Below the pieces are notes generated by a model. The model was not told the DNA's origin. It made no database searches and saw nothing but the letters and a program-made list of their open reading frames with translations. The position numbers and the translations under genes are program-made. Source: Rugalucina vietnamica (taxonomy: Eukaryota; Mollusca; Bivalvia; Lucinida; Lucinidae). Taken from it: 64,000 nucleotides of DNA. This document shows, in pieces, positions 12,001 through 26,153 of the stretch. The stretch's first letter is position 1. Each line of letters opens with the position of its first letter. Location of the stretch: positions 41,670,188-41,734,187 of the forward strand of contig OZ024872.1 of NCBI GenBank assembly GCA_964017185.1. The letters are read 5' to 3'.

Positions 12001-12344
12001 AGTGTTGTTTTCCTATGATCTTAATCATTCATATTGACGTTTCCCTCTTTCAAAGAGGGCGTGACTGCCTTCCAGTCTTAGAAATTATGTCATACATAAT
12101 AAGCGCATGATAACAGACTCTTGTTATTTACCGTAAGGATGGCGGCGCTAAACACACTTTATAGTTCGGCAATTTCAGTGCTAATAAACTTTCCTGATCA
12201 CCCGGAATATCGAATAATTTCGTGCTCCAATTTCATTGCAAAGAGCATTTAATGATTTGATTTAAATCTGGTCAAAGTCACACGAACCAAAGACGGTGTG
12301 CAAAACAGAGAACTGATTGTGAACGGTTTGAACGGTCAGTAAAA

Positions 12345-12372
12345 ATAATAATAATAATAAAAAAAATAATAA
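12345..12372. repeat. AAT microsatellite
   Basis: Imperfect aataataat run. Confidence 0.7.
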
Positions 12373-12422
12373 AGCACGTACTTAAGAGAATGAACAGAAA
12401 ACACACACTGTACTATTATTTT

Positions 12423-12428
12423 TTTATT
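12423..12428 (-). terminator. Candidate poly(A) signal, KG-repeat gene
   Basis: AATAAA on the minus strand about 180 nt after the TGA of the terminal exon. This is a normal distance for a short 3' UTR in the 12.4-12.6 kb interval, which has no other visible content. Confidence 0.5.
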
Positions 12429-12609
12429 CAATCTTCATAGAAGAAAATACATTTTGATAATGCGCATCTGATAATGTACTCGTTTAAAACTCTTTCAGAA
12501 CAACTTGATCGGGACTATGATAAGTTTATATATCTGTTTCCTCTTTCTTAAACATTATGTACTTCAAAACTAATAGTTTATAAATTTCTGCATCATAGTG
12601 CATATAATT

Positions 12610-13401
12610 TCATAATGGCAAAACAGTAATTCTGGTATTGTCAGTGATATTAGCATCCGTTGGTTTCCTAATTGCAGGTCTCGTAGCTTTAAGCAGGCGA
12701 AGTTCTTGTTTTGATACTAGTTCCTCTGTCTGGCCATGTTTCAGTCTGATATTGGACGTTATATCCACTTTTGTCAAAGCGTCATCTTTTGTATCACTAT
12801 ATGGTGTTATCACTTGACTTCCTTTCGATTTAACCCCAGGGGTGTCTTTGTTCGTGTGATTAGTGTTTGAATCTTTGCGTAAACTTATGATTTCCTTTCC
12901 ATCCTTTCGTTGGATTTTCAATAACTCGGCTGGCACAGCACGGTCGTTACCATGTGCGGCAGGGTCTGGTGCTTCATATTTGTGCTGAAGTGTATTCTTA
13001 TTGTCATCTAATATTTCTTTCCTAGGTATATTGCCACCTAGTTTCTCTTTGTTCATTTTGTTACCATTTGTATTGTCCTTATTATCATTCTTCGCGTTTT
13101 GTGTTTTTGTTCCTGTCTGGGCATTCGTTGCTATCATATCTTTATTTGCATCGGGAGTGTCCCTTTTCTTAGTTGAATTTGTATCACTAGCCGTTGATAT
13201 TTTATCACTGTGTCCTTGGAGCTTTTTATTTTCCTTTCGAGGTGTGTTCTGGTATTCTTGATTACTGACTTCGGCATTTTCAGGGATCCTTTGCAAAGTA
13301 AATACCTCCTTTCCACCTTTCAGCACCACTTGTAATGTACCATTAACGGGGCTCTTACTTATGCCCTCGTTGGACGTTACTTTTGTGTCTTTAGTGGTAC
13401 C
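12610..13401 (-). CDS. KG-repeat gene, terminal exon (two modules)
   Basis: 792 nt including TGA at 12610-12612, acceptor ATGATTTTAG. It starts with module GTLQVVLKGGKEVFTLQR and IPENAEV. After an Asn/Lys/Asp-rich linker it has a diverged second copy (LLKIQRKDGKEIISLRK), then a C-terminal tail rich in Thr and Arg ending ITVLPL. Confidence 0.9.
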   Translation of the reverse strand, partial: GTTKDTKVTSNEGISKSPVNGTLQVVLKGGKEVFTLQRIPENAEVSNQEYQNTPRKENKKLQGHSDKISTASDTNSTKKRDTPDANKDMIATNAQTGTKTQNAKNDNKDNTNGNKMNKEKLGGNIPRKEILDDNKNTLQHKYEAPDPAAHGNDRAVPAELLKIQRKDGKEIISLRKDSNTNHTNKDTPGVKSKGSQVITPYSDTKDDALTKVDITSNIRLKHGQTEELVSKQELRLLKATRPAIRKPTDANITDNTRITVLPL

Positions 13402-16400
13402 CTAAAATCATTAATCAAAAGTAAAGTTAAATGCGAATTAATCAACTAATTATATAAAATGCACAGTTCCAATAACGCAACTCAGTTTTCTTAACCAAAT
13501 GCCCGTATTGTTGTAAAATCATCGGATAAAGGTAAGACTCTATTAACATTTATAAATAAATATTAAACGTTCAATAATTATGAGTAATAATATATTATCT
13601 AATGACTTTATACTTAGATACTGACCTTTGATGTGTTTATATTGTTGACGTTTGATTTGGAATTGTTATCCGTTGTACCTCCCTTTAGGCCAGATACCTT
13701 AACTTCCCCTTCTTTGACAGCCTTGTCTTGTTTCGAAAGTTTATCGTCCTTTGATTTTGTATCAGGTTTGTATGATGCTATAACGGCGTCCTCAGGGAGC
13801 TTTGTTAATGTCAAAACTTCCTTTTGTCCCTTTAGAATGACTTTAATAGTACCACTTGGTTCTTTTGCGTCTTTGACTTGATCGTTAGATTCTTGTTTGG
13901 ATTTAGTCTGAAAGGAAATCATCGTTTCGACCATAATATTAATATCGTGTAAGTCTTATCTAAATTGGTATCCTGGAAAATATTTAGGACACCACTGTTT
14001 TTGCTGGCCGGTAGGATTTCCTTTGCTGTCATATTGTACATTGCATTGTAGACTTGGCCCACCAAGGCTCAACTGGTGTTTTTTCTTTGTCTCCGGATTT
14101 TTAGTAAGTTATTCGGCGCCCAGCGGGATCTCCACCGTCGGGCAGCTTACTGAATCTGTGAGTCCTCGTTTTTGTTTCATCATGGTGGTTATCATGATTT
14201 ATTTGTTTGTCCTTGATGATTCATTGACTAGTTAGAGATTAACCACGAGGACCGAACAACTAACTAAATGTTGTGAACAACTGCAGAAGCTGAGGGTGAG
14301 GTTATGACCATGTAAAATCGATTTAAGCCCGCCAGTAATTTGATATCACTGATCGTTCCAAGGCGATACTTCTGTGGTGACTATGTCTTGGTGTTGAATT
14401 TTGGTGCTGTTGGCACCTTATGTACGTTTTCATATTTTTAGTAATTTTTTGTAACTTAGTGGCCACATATTGGGCAAATAAGTGCTCACTCAGCTTACAA
14501 TATGTTTTTGTATAAGTACCTGATTGTTGGTTAAGTTTTTCCCACATCGGCTTTTGGAGTGGGACTTTCTTTCTGATTGCGCAATTTCCTGATCATTGCC
14601 TACTTTTACCTTCACTACTTTTGTAATTTGTGAAGTAGTCTTATTTCTTTGCTATAGAACACGTTAATTACACATTCAACAGTGTATCTTATAAAATTTC
14701 GAAACAAAAATAATAAATATGAACAGATACTATACTAATTGTAGGTCAGTACATGTACTTACCGCCGGAACTGAAATTGAATTTCTCATGACATTTGATA
14801 CGTCCTTGTTATTTCTGCTTTTCACATCAGATTTCCCGGCATCTTTATCTAATACCCCAATATTTGTGCTCCTTAAATTGTTCTCTTTTGGTTTGGTGTC
14901 TGGTGTGTAGGTGTTTACTGAGGCTTTGTCGGGAGGTTTACGCAATGTTAATACTTCCTTATCTCCCTTTTGTATGATTTGTATAACACCGGCTGACACA
15001 TTCGTGTCTTTTTCATCTTTGTCGTTCTGTTTGGATGTCTTTGGTTTTGTAAATTTATCCTGAAAATGTCAACATATGCAACATATCGTTAAAACGAAAA
15101 ACACCAACTCATGTCAAATACTATGACACATAGGCTGCGTTTTATCGAACTTATTTATAAGAATTTCGTTATTATAATTTTATTTATTCAAGATTTGTTT
15201 CTTTGCTGTGATTTATCGAGATATTAAGGGATAATGGAGGGTAGAACGCGATATATCAATTCACCTGCATATTGAATGCCGCGGTAAATAACAGAGGTCA
15301 TATCCGAACAGTCAAAACTCCTATCAAATTTCATCAGGCAAATTTATTATAAAGGGTGTTAAGAACGTTCGATCCTCGCAAAAATGCTTTCCTGATAGCT
15401 TGATCTTGATGCTTCAAAGCTAACAAAATGACTCAGTCAGACTTCTATTTGGACGTATATGATAAGATAAAAGCAAATATATTTCATATCAGATACCTGA
15501 TCATGGACAAAATTGCCATAAAACACTGACACTCATTTTCTAACTGCCTTGAACTTTTATTCAACCAGAGGACCAATGGTCCTGTAAACGCCCATCTCAG
15601 ATCTGCTACATATACCAATAAACATGTTTTAATATTACGGTATTTAACCCCAGTGCTGGGGCAGATGAAGCCCTAAGACCATTTTCTTTTTAAGAATAAT
15701 CAAGATTCTGTCCATTTGCCAAATTCCTGCTGGTTTTCCCCCATCAAATGACATTTGAACAGTTTCCCCATTCAAATGCATAGGCAACCCATGTTGACCT
15801 TGCCATAAACTGGGTCAAGGTCATCACAGGGTCATCATTTATAAACACATTGTAGTACTTTAGCCATCAGTGCTTCACGCCAAGTTTCATTCAAATCAGT
15901 TCATTGGTTTCAGACAAGATTTTTGAAGGATTTTACCATATATGGGCATGGCGGCCATCTTGGTCATGTGACCTAGATTATTGATATATACATTGGTTCC
16001 CCCATCCTATAGATGCTTCACATAAAATTTGGGTTTAAGTGGCCAAGTGGTTTCAGAGGAGAAGATGTTTGAATATTATGGTAATATACATGTATATTGC
16101 CCCAGCGTGAAGGCATATGAGCCCTTGGGTCCATTTTTTAAGAATCATTAATATTCAGTCCTACTACCCATTTCCTTCAAGATGTCTACCTCAAATGACT
16201 TTTTAAAAGTTTCCCCCATTCAAATGCATTGGCGACCTTTGTTGACCTTGTCGTAAAATAGGTCAAGGTCAGCACAGGGTCATGATTTTTATATACATTG
16301 TAGTACTTTAGCCATAGATGCTTCATGCCAAGTTTCGTTGAAATGGGTCCACCGTTTCGGGAGAAGATGATTTTTGAAGGGTCTTTACCATATATGGGCA

Positions 16401-19135
16401 TGTCGGCCATCATGGTCATATGACCTGGATTATTTATATACACATTGGTTACCCCTCCCTTTAGATGCTTCACATAAAATTTGGCCTTGATTGGCCAAAT
16501 GGTTTCAGAGGAGAAATGTTTGAATATTATGGAGATATACATGTATATTGCCCCGGGGTGGGTGCATATTAGCCCCTGTGGTCCAATTTATTTTCAGAAT
16601 CATTAATATTCAGTCCTACTGCCCATTTCATGCAATACTTTTACTTTAAATGACATTTTATAAGTTTTCCTCATTCAAATGCATTGACGACCTATGTTGA
16701 CCTTGCCGTAAAATAGGTCAAGGTCATCACAGGGTCATGATGTATACATACATTGTAGTACTTGAGTCATCCATACTTCATGCAAAGTTTCGATGAAATC
16801 GGTCCACCGGTTTCAGAAAAGAAGATTTTGAAGGGTTTTTACCATATATGGACATGGCGGCCATTTTGGTCATGTGACATGGATTATTTTTATACACTTT
16901 GGTTCCCACTTTTTATAAATGCTTCATATTAAATTTGGCTTTGATTGGCCAAGTAGTTTCAGAGAAGAAGATCTTTAAATGTGTGTATAGACAACAGACC
17001 GGCAAAGGTCAAGAGATGGCCTTGACCTAAATCAATCATATACCTTCATCTAATCTATTAGTTGTTTGCATCTACCACTTTTCAGGTCTCAGGCTGCAAT
17101 AGTGTTAGAAAAAAATCCATAGTTTTCACTTTTTCTTATGTAAAAGCCAATGTTTCCAAAATTTACCTTGCCGTAAAAAGGTCACGGTCATCGCAGGATC
17201 ATGATTTATATACACATTGTAGTACTTGAGTCATAGATGCTTCATGCTAAGTTTCATTGAAATCGGTTCACCGGTTCTGGAGAAGAAGGTTTTTATAAAG
17301 GTTTTTACCATATATTGGCGTGCGGCCATCTCGGTCATGTGACCTGGATTATTTATATACACACTGGTTGCCCCATTCCTATTGCTTATATGAAATTTTA
17401 TATTGCTTCATATAAAATTTGGCTTTGAATGGCCAAGCGGTTTCAGAGAAGAGGATCTTTGAATTTGTGGACGGACGGACGAACGGACGACGGACGGACG
17501 CCGGACGGACGCCGGATCATGGCCATGTTATAGGCTCACCTTGTGAGCCTTACGGCTCAGGTGAGCTAAAATGGGAGTATGCCAGAAAATATCTGTTTCA
17601 TGCTAAGGCCAATGCGTATATAAATTCTATAATTTAATGAATAAAGCTTAAAAGGAATACTTATTCGCCATTTATAATAGTTTTGTGATTGTTAAGCCTG
17701 TTAAGAAAAATCTGATGTCAAATTGTTTACAATTTTTCAGAAAATATTATTCCTGGATTTGTGAAATAAAGTATCCCTAGAAAATATACATGAAGCAAAT
17801 CGACGTAAAACAGCGTTAACTGCTATATTACATCTGAGAAAACAACAGACTCATAAAAAATACATTGTTAAAATTAGTTTTTGCTTATCAAATGTTTTTG
17901 AATCACGTGGTAAACTGCGGAACGAACTTTCTTAACACCCTTTATATACTTACATCATTTACTTTTATTCCTGTTCCGCCAGTTCTGTTAGCAGATTTGT
18001 CCTGTGTTTGTTTTACTGAAGCGTCTGGTTTCAGTTTCTTTTCAATTACTTCGTCGGCTTTAGCTTTTATGTCAGGTTTGTTTGTGTTCACCACAGCGTT
18101 ATTCGGTGGTTTTCTCAAAGTAAGAACCTCCTTTTCACCTTTCTGTACAACCTGTATGGATCCTCCTGGTGCGACAGTGCCCTTGGATTCGATTTCGCCT
18201 TGTTTCGTTTGTTTTGCATTGGTTTGTTTTACCTGAAATTGAAGTGGTAGAAATTGTTGTTTTATGTAAACAAAAAAGTGTGTTGTTATTCTAACCCCTG
18301 CCAGTTTAGCAGTCAAAACCATTAAAATGGAATACTCACATCACCATTAAAATTGAATAATCACATCACAAAAGCCAATAGGACCCTTGTTTGTTTAGTC
18401 GAAATCTGTTTTCTTACCCCAAAGATGAGAGGGAAGCTGTCTATAAAGGTATGTTGAGACATATTCTTGAATATAGTAGCTCAGTTTGGGATACACTCAT
18501 TATGAAGGTCTGATAGATGATTTGGAGAAAGTGCAAATGCGTGCAGCTAGGTTTGAAAAAATTAACATTTAAAAATCAAAAATAAAATAAAATTAAATTA
18601 AACTTAAAAAAAAATAAAATTACAGTTAAAATTTGTAAAATTGCAGTAATTGTCTCTGGCTCCATGTTGCCAGATTTATAGGGACACTGATGAGGCTTGA
18701 GTTGCCAAAACCGCGGTATGGCCCATCCCCTTTCTCGTTAATGTTTCCCTGCTCTTAAAGAAACTCAGTTTTACTTTTTATTTGCTATTACTGTAGCTGG
18801 TGTTGTGCCATGTGGCGGCCCTAAAGTCTCCCCGTACATCTTCCATAGTGCAGATTATATTTTCTTTTGGTCCTTTGAGATCAGTGATGATGTTCTGAGA
18901 AATCAGAAATGCATGCGCAATTTAGATACATTCATCTGAACTATTTTAATCATTTGGCTCTTTTTAGGTTTGCCGGTCTATGTGTTGACAACCTTATTCT
19001 GACGACGTTTGAAATATTTCAGGAAAAAAACAAACAAACACTAGATCTATATTACATTTCATTCACTAAAATGATATCACCACAGTTAGTACATAATCCA
19101 CATTTCTTTTTCGTTTATTTATTTATTTTATTTTA

Positions 19136-19171
<36 letters not shown>

Positions 19172-19219
19172 TTATTTTTTTTTTTTAGTTTTTATTTTTT
19201 TTTCTTTCTTTCTTTCTTT

Positions 19220-19262
<43 letters not shown>

Positions 19263-22200
19263 TTTTTACTTTTGAGAAATTCATGTTTTGAATAAAGTTG
19301 GATCGTCCGTCCATCAGCACTTAAAATTGGCAGAATTCTGAATAATGGTATTTTAAAAATATTTCTGGATTGTTTTTTGGCTAAAAGTGTAGGTTTTCAG
19401 TTTCTCCAATATATTCCAAACCACAGTTCGCTCACAGTATTACGTATATGACGTGTCTAACGTAACATGACATTTGCTGAGTTATTGTACACTGTAAATA
19501 TAGTACCGCATTCAAACTGAAATGTACTACCCTCTGAAAGACAATTTTTAATAAAATATACTGTTTTAAGCTGTGTTGTATTAGAAATTTGCTCTCAAGA
19601 CCATTACCTCTTTTCCACTACGCTCTACAACTTTATTGGCTTCTTCAGCCTTTAGAGGATGTTTGGCGTCTTTCTGATTCTCTTTCTTTGATGTTGATTT
19701 TATGTCCTACAATGGAAAATTTTAAAATTAATTTACTCAAGTAATTTATTTGTATGTACGCTATGAACTTGTGTGTTTGCTCAATATTCCAAAGATCATG
19801 GCTACTGAAAATATTGGGAAGAGTGTGATGGCGTAGTGGTAGAGCATCCAAATCCAGATCAAGAAGTCCTGGATTTGATCCCCACTTGCGACACTGTATT
19901 GTGTCCTTGAGCAATACACATTAACCACAAAGAACACTGGTTCATTCCAGTAAGCGGTGGCTCTGTCCCGACATAACTAAAAAGTTGTTGTTTGGGATAT
20001 TAAACCTCAATACAAACAATCCAACATGTACCGAGAATATTGAAAAGTAACGTACAACTTTGTCCGGTTTAGCCGACTGGTTTGCTTTTACATTCGTTTC
20101 TTGTTTAGATTTATCTCTTGCCGTGTCTGGTTCAACTTGTTTTGCATCGGGTTTGTAGGTTTTAACTTCCGCATTTTCCGGTATTTTCCTTAAGGTCAAA
20201 ACCTCCTTTGAACCTTTTTGTATAACTTGTATTGCACCACTTTGATTCGAAGTTCCTTTTGACTCGTTGGTAGTATTTCCCTTTGGTTTATCTTTATCCT
20301 ATAAAAATAATACATTAGAAACGCAGAGTGGAAATTCAGTTTTGCTTTTGTTGAAATGGAGGGTTGCGTTAAAAGAGACATGTTATGGCCATATAGGTAA
20401 AAGTTAAAACTGAGGTTAGCATTTCCTTTAAAAATACGAGTAATTCTGGAATTCGTTATCTTCCTAAGATTACATTAAACAACTGGGCTCTTGGACTCGC
20501 ACAACCATGAAAAGGAGAAAACATCTGATCTTATGTAAGCATCACCGTTTTAGAAAGTACAAGAAAAATATAGAAAGTAATTTCGTGTAGATAAACAATT
20601 ACAAACGAATATTTTCCTGTCTGAATAAAACGTCAGTCAGTTTTCTAGATGTAGACCAGTATAATGAAGGTACAAGTAGGCAAAGATCAGGAAAAGGCGC
20701 AATCAGAAAAAGATTCCCATTCCAAAAACCGAGGTGGGAAAAAACCAAACTAACAAGCAGGTACTTACACCATGAAAACATTTCGTAAGCCGAATGAGCA
20801 GCTATTTTCCCAATAGGTGGCCACTCAGTTACTTTAACTTAACTAAAAATATGCAAACATACATAAGGCGACAACAGCACAAAAATATTTTGAACACCAA
20901 GAAGCTCGTGTCATAGCTAATTTGAAAAACAAAATAGTGTAAAAGGATGATCACTCACTGCAGTGTTCGAACTAATCATCTGTTTTGCTGATTCTTGTAT
21001 GGGTACCACATTACCCGTTTTCTTTTCAGTTTTATCTTTTGCATCCTTTGGTTTCACCTGTGCTTCAACTTTGTTGTCTGTTGTTGATATTTCATGCTTA
21101 GTTTTAGACTCAGGCTTATATATGGCTACATCGGCTTTGGACGGAAATTTTCTCAGAGTTAAAACCTCCCTATGGCCCTTAAGCACAACTTTGATTGCTC
21201 CCCCAGGTATAGGTGTTCCATTTGGTCCCGTATTTTCTTGCCGACCAGTATTCTGTTTGTCCAGTATATCCTGATATGCATATAAAAACAAGACAAAAAC
21301 ATGCATACATTGTACACTTAATCATTATTGTTTTACTGACCATTGAAACTGCTATGTGACGGTTAATGAATAGTGGTTTAATAATCCGAAAATAAACTTT
21401 ATAAACATTATGGTTTCTTTAAGTTCATTTCATTGTGAATTTGAATGTTATTGTACGTTTTTGAATAAATACGTTTACACTAAGTCTTACATTCCGAAAC
21501 AGCAGAAGCACAAATTGATATGTTTGTTGTTGTTTTTACAGAAACTAACAACAGAAAATCCTGAGAGATCAAGCGCATGAAATTAAAATACGGTGAAGAA
21601 TGAAGGTAAAAGTAGGCAATGACTGATCAGGAAATGGCGCAATCAGAAAAAAATCCGACTCCAAAAAACCGAGGTGGGAAAAAACTTCATTAACAATCAG
21701 GTACTTATACTAAGAAAAAATATCGTAAGCCGAGTCAACGGCTATTTCCCAATAGGCAGCCACTCAGTTATCCAAACTTTAATTAAATATGAAAACGTTC
21801 TTAAGGTGCACACAACATAAAAATCAACCTCAAAACATAAACCAATTCGAACTACCACATACGTATAGCCTTGGAACTATCAGTAATATAAATTACCGGC
21901 GGGCTTAAACTAGTTTTACAGGATCCTAACCTCACCCTAAGCTTCTGCAGTGTTTCAAACATTAAGTTAGTTGTTCGGTCCTCATGGTGAATCAAATACA
22001 AACAAATTAATCATGATATGATCGCCATGATTGATCAAAAACGAGGACTCACAGATATAATAAGATGCCTGGCGACAGAGAGCCCTGGGCGCCAAGAAAT
22101 ATTACTGAAATCTGGAGCGAAAGAAACCCGAAAATCTAGAGCAAAGAGAATATGTAAACCGTGCCATTAATATTTCTTTTCGACACTTCACTGACGTTAG

Positions 22201-24994
22201 CATACCTTGTCGTCGGCAGCCTTTTTCTGTTTAGCCGTAGTTCCATTTGCATTATTTGATTTTGATCCTTTCATTGGCTTATTGTCTTTGTTAGTAGTTT
22301 CTACCTTCTTCACATTTGTATCGGGTTTATATGTGTTGACAATTGCATTATCAGGAATTCTGTGTGTCAGAATTTCTTTTTTGCCTTTCTGTATAACTTG
22401 TATCGAACTTTCTACCAATTTAATGTCTTTTTCTTTTTTCTGGTCATTCTTCGTGTCATTCTTTGCTTTAGAATCATACTGTTTTGTTGCTTGATCAGTT
22501 GATTTGCTAGGTTGTTTCTCCCCATGTACCTTAGTTTTTGAATCGTCTTCTTTTCCTTTGATATCGGGTTTATATGTCTTTACTATCACACCGTCATTTA
22601 TTTTATTTGATGTTAATATTTCCTTATTTCCCTTTTGTATGACTTGTATAGTTCCTTCATGTTTATTCTTATCTTTTTCGTTTGTCTGTTTTGTCTTTAT
22701 ATCATTCGTATCTTTAGCTTTTGATCCATTAGTTATCTTATCAGTGACTTTGCTAGTCTTATTAGCCTTTGCGGCATTCGTTTCATTAGAATTAGATCTC
22801 TTGGTTGTTTTTTCATACGCGTTGCTTGACTGCTTTTCTTCTGATTGCTTTGTCTTTGATGCACCTTCCTTCTTATCTTTAATATCGGGTACATATGTAT
22901 TTACTATTGCGTTTTCAGGGATTTTGTTTGTCGTCAATATCTCCTTACTGCCCTTTTGTATGACCTGAATAGAGCCCTCTGCAACCTTCTTGTCTTTTTC
23001 ATTTGTCTTAATTGTCTTGTTGTCATTCGTTAATTTTGGGTCTGGTACCTTAGTCGATTTATCAGAAGTTGTTTTATCAGTAGCTTTACTTGGCTGTTTT
23101 TCTTCTTCTGGTTTCTTTGATTTTGTTTCACCCTCCTTCTCTTTTGCATCTGGTTTATATGTTTTACTTTTTGCGTCTTCCGGAATCTTGGCTGTTGTCA
23201 AAACTTCCTTATTACCCTTTTGAATGACTTGTATCGTGCCTGCTGAAGCTTTAACATCTTTGTCATTTGACGCTGTTTTGTCTGAGGTGTGCTTCACCTG
23301 GAGAACAACGAATGATCTTTATATGATGACTCTAAATGACTTTAAGTTTTCACGTGACTACGTTTTATGCAACAGTCCCGAGGAGCTCAGCGAAACGCGT
23401 TGACATATATTTTGCATAGTTTAATTAACAATGATTGATTAAATCAAATATTGTATCCTTATGAACGCTTCGATTCACTTCTTGGTATTGCTTAAATACG
23501 TAACGTGCGAAAAGAGTGAGGAACAATTGCCGTATATTATGTTTATTAAGATTTACCGTCATCGTATTCATTGTTTTATAGTTTCAAGTTATAGCATACG
23601 TGCAAATTTGTGACCATATTCCCTTAAACGGAAACTAGGAAAATACGTATAAGCCTGACATACGCACAAGCAGGTTGTTTAAATTCAAGCAAACGCTTTT
23701 AAAAGATGACAACACATTACGAAAACATGCCCATGTAACATACAAATTTTTCCTAAGTTTTAAAAAGGGAATACGTATTTTCCGTAGATTTTTTTTTATT
23801 TTTCTTATTTTTGCTTAAAACATAGATTGTGGGTACCCGTTAGAACTAGAACCGCCTCGAGGCGGTTCTAACGAGTATCCACAATCTATGTTTTGGAACA
23901 AAATAAGTATACTCCTGTATACCCCATTTTTACCATATAAAAACGGGTATGAGGGGGTAAACATTACACGGACAAGTTTTAATGATGATCTACTAAAGCA
24001 AAACTTACCTTGACGTCTGAAACTACATTGGACTTGGCATAAGTTTTTGTCACTTTATTGTTGTCTTTGTCCTTTGTTAGAGCATCCGCATTTTCTTGTA
24101 CCTTATTCGATTTAGATTTAGTATCATCAGATTTAGATTTTGCTGTGTCTTGCTTAGACAGTTTGTCTTCCTTTGCTGTGTCATTTTGCTTCTGTGTTGT
24201 GTCCTGCTTCGTCGGATTGACCTCATTTTGTTTTACGGGACGTGGGGTTTTATCAATTGTTATAATCTCTTTCCCTGCCTTATGCTTGACCTTAACGTAA
24301 ACTGATGTCTCCTGATAGAAGTTGCTAGGTTTGTCTAGTGATTCAACCTTGGTTTTATCCTGAAAACACATAGCAGCAACAAATAAATAAAAATTAATGG
24401 ATGTTTAAATAAATGCACATGTATTGTTTAACACGGTTTGAACTGTTCATAATCTTTAGAACATGCATTTTGTTATTGCAATGGTTCCAATGTGCGTTGT
24501 ATACCTTAAAACGAAAAGTTGAGGAACCTACATGTAAAGTTGAGATGGCATTTTATCATATTGATAAATAAGTTAATTTAATATCATTGAAGTTAAAGCG
24601 GTTAATTATTCTAATATGACATATTCTAATGAAGCACATCTCACCTTGATGTCTGCTTTGGCATCAGTTTTAGTCGTTTTATTTTTGTCACTATCCTTTG
24701 ACTGTTTATCTGCATTTTCTTGTACTTTATTAGATTTAGTTTTAGTATCATCAGACTTTGCTGCATCCTGTTTTGAGTGTTTGTCTTCTTTCGTTTTGTC
24801 GTTTGATATCCGGGATGTGTCCTTCGTTTGATCGACGGCATTTGGTTTTAAGGGGCGGGGATTTTTGTCTATTGTTAAAACCTCTTTTCCTGCCTTATGT
24901 TTGATTTTTATGTAAACTGATGTTTCTTGTACATCGTTGATAGCTTTGTCTTGCACTTCAGATTTGGTTTTATCCTGAAAACACACACCAACAA

Positions 24995-25041
<47 letters not shown>

Positions 25042-26116
25042 ATTAATTAATATATCTATCTAGTAATTAAGTAAGTAACTAAGTATGTTCAGAGTTCCTC
25101 TTTGCTTTTATTGTCCACATGCCATCTTTTTGTAAACAGCCATTTTTGTAATTGGGGAAAGTGTGCAAAGGATACATACAAATATCGTCTCATCGGAAAG
25201 CATGTACTTAATGCTTCTGAGCAAAAGTAATGTGTATAATACTCACGTTTTGCTTTGGACTTGTGACCTTTTTCGTTTCAGTCTCATTCTGTTTTACTTT
25301 TGGACCGACACCTTTATCTGTCTTATCAGTTTTTGCATCGGTTTTCTTGTATGTATCTTCTTTCTTTTTAGAATCTGGATTTGACACTGTTTCTTCCTTT
25401 GATTTCGTATCAACGTTATTTTTCACAACTTGATTTGTCCCTTTGCGTAGTGTTAGTACTTCCATTCCGCGCTTTTGTACTATTTTGACCGACACATTTT
25501 GTTCCGCTGGTACTTTGGCCGTCCGTTTATTATCAGCGTCAATCGCTTGAATAAACTTATCCTGTAAATATAGAAAAATGCCTGGTCATTGCCTACTTTT
25601 ACCTGGTATGAGGCTCTGCTTTATGTGTGAAGATGAACACAACAAAAAGTGTTGGCAAGCATTTTCACTAAATATGCAGCTCACGATCTATACATGATTT
25701 TTAGATAAGTTATTTTTCGTTTACAGCTTCAGATTTATGGGTCTAAAAGCAAAATAAATCTGATCTCGAGTTACTATGACTTTACTGGCACACTTAAAAA
25801 GTACGCAATGAAGTTTTCAAAAGTTCTTGCTATCCATTTATTAAACAGAGTAAAAATAACATGATATTTCATATAAGAGTTCTGAATTTATCCGCAATAT
25901 ATGGTAATTCTTACAAAGCCTTCCGTCGTTATCGTCCTATTGATAGCTGCATTGTTTAGTTGTATCATTGGACCTGTCCCCTTGTCGTGCTTCTTATCTG
26001 AAGACTGTGTCACTTTAATCTGGAAAAGGACAAATACCGTAGATTTGTGTTATAAATGTAATTTGTAATTATAACTTTTCATACGCCATTCCGAGAGTGT
26101 TGAGGAAATTTTCGAA

Positions 26117-26153
<37 letters not shown>

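Noticed and set aside
12610..13329. Plus-strand and alternative-frame ORFs opposite the KG-repeat exons (for example 13001-13261, 22207-22968)
   Set aside because: They are antisense shadows of lysine-rich coding sequence and read as artificial Leu/Phe/Ser-rich hydrophobic frames.
18909..19295. 128-codon ORF rich in Leu and Phe
   Set aside because: It is a translation of a tta/poly(T) microsatellite.
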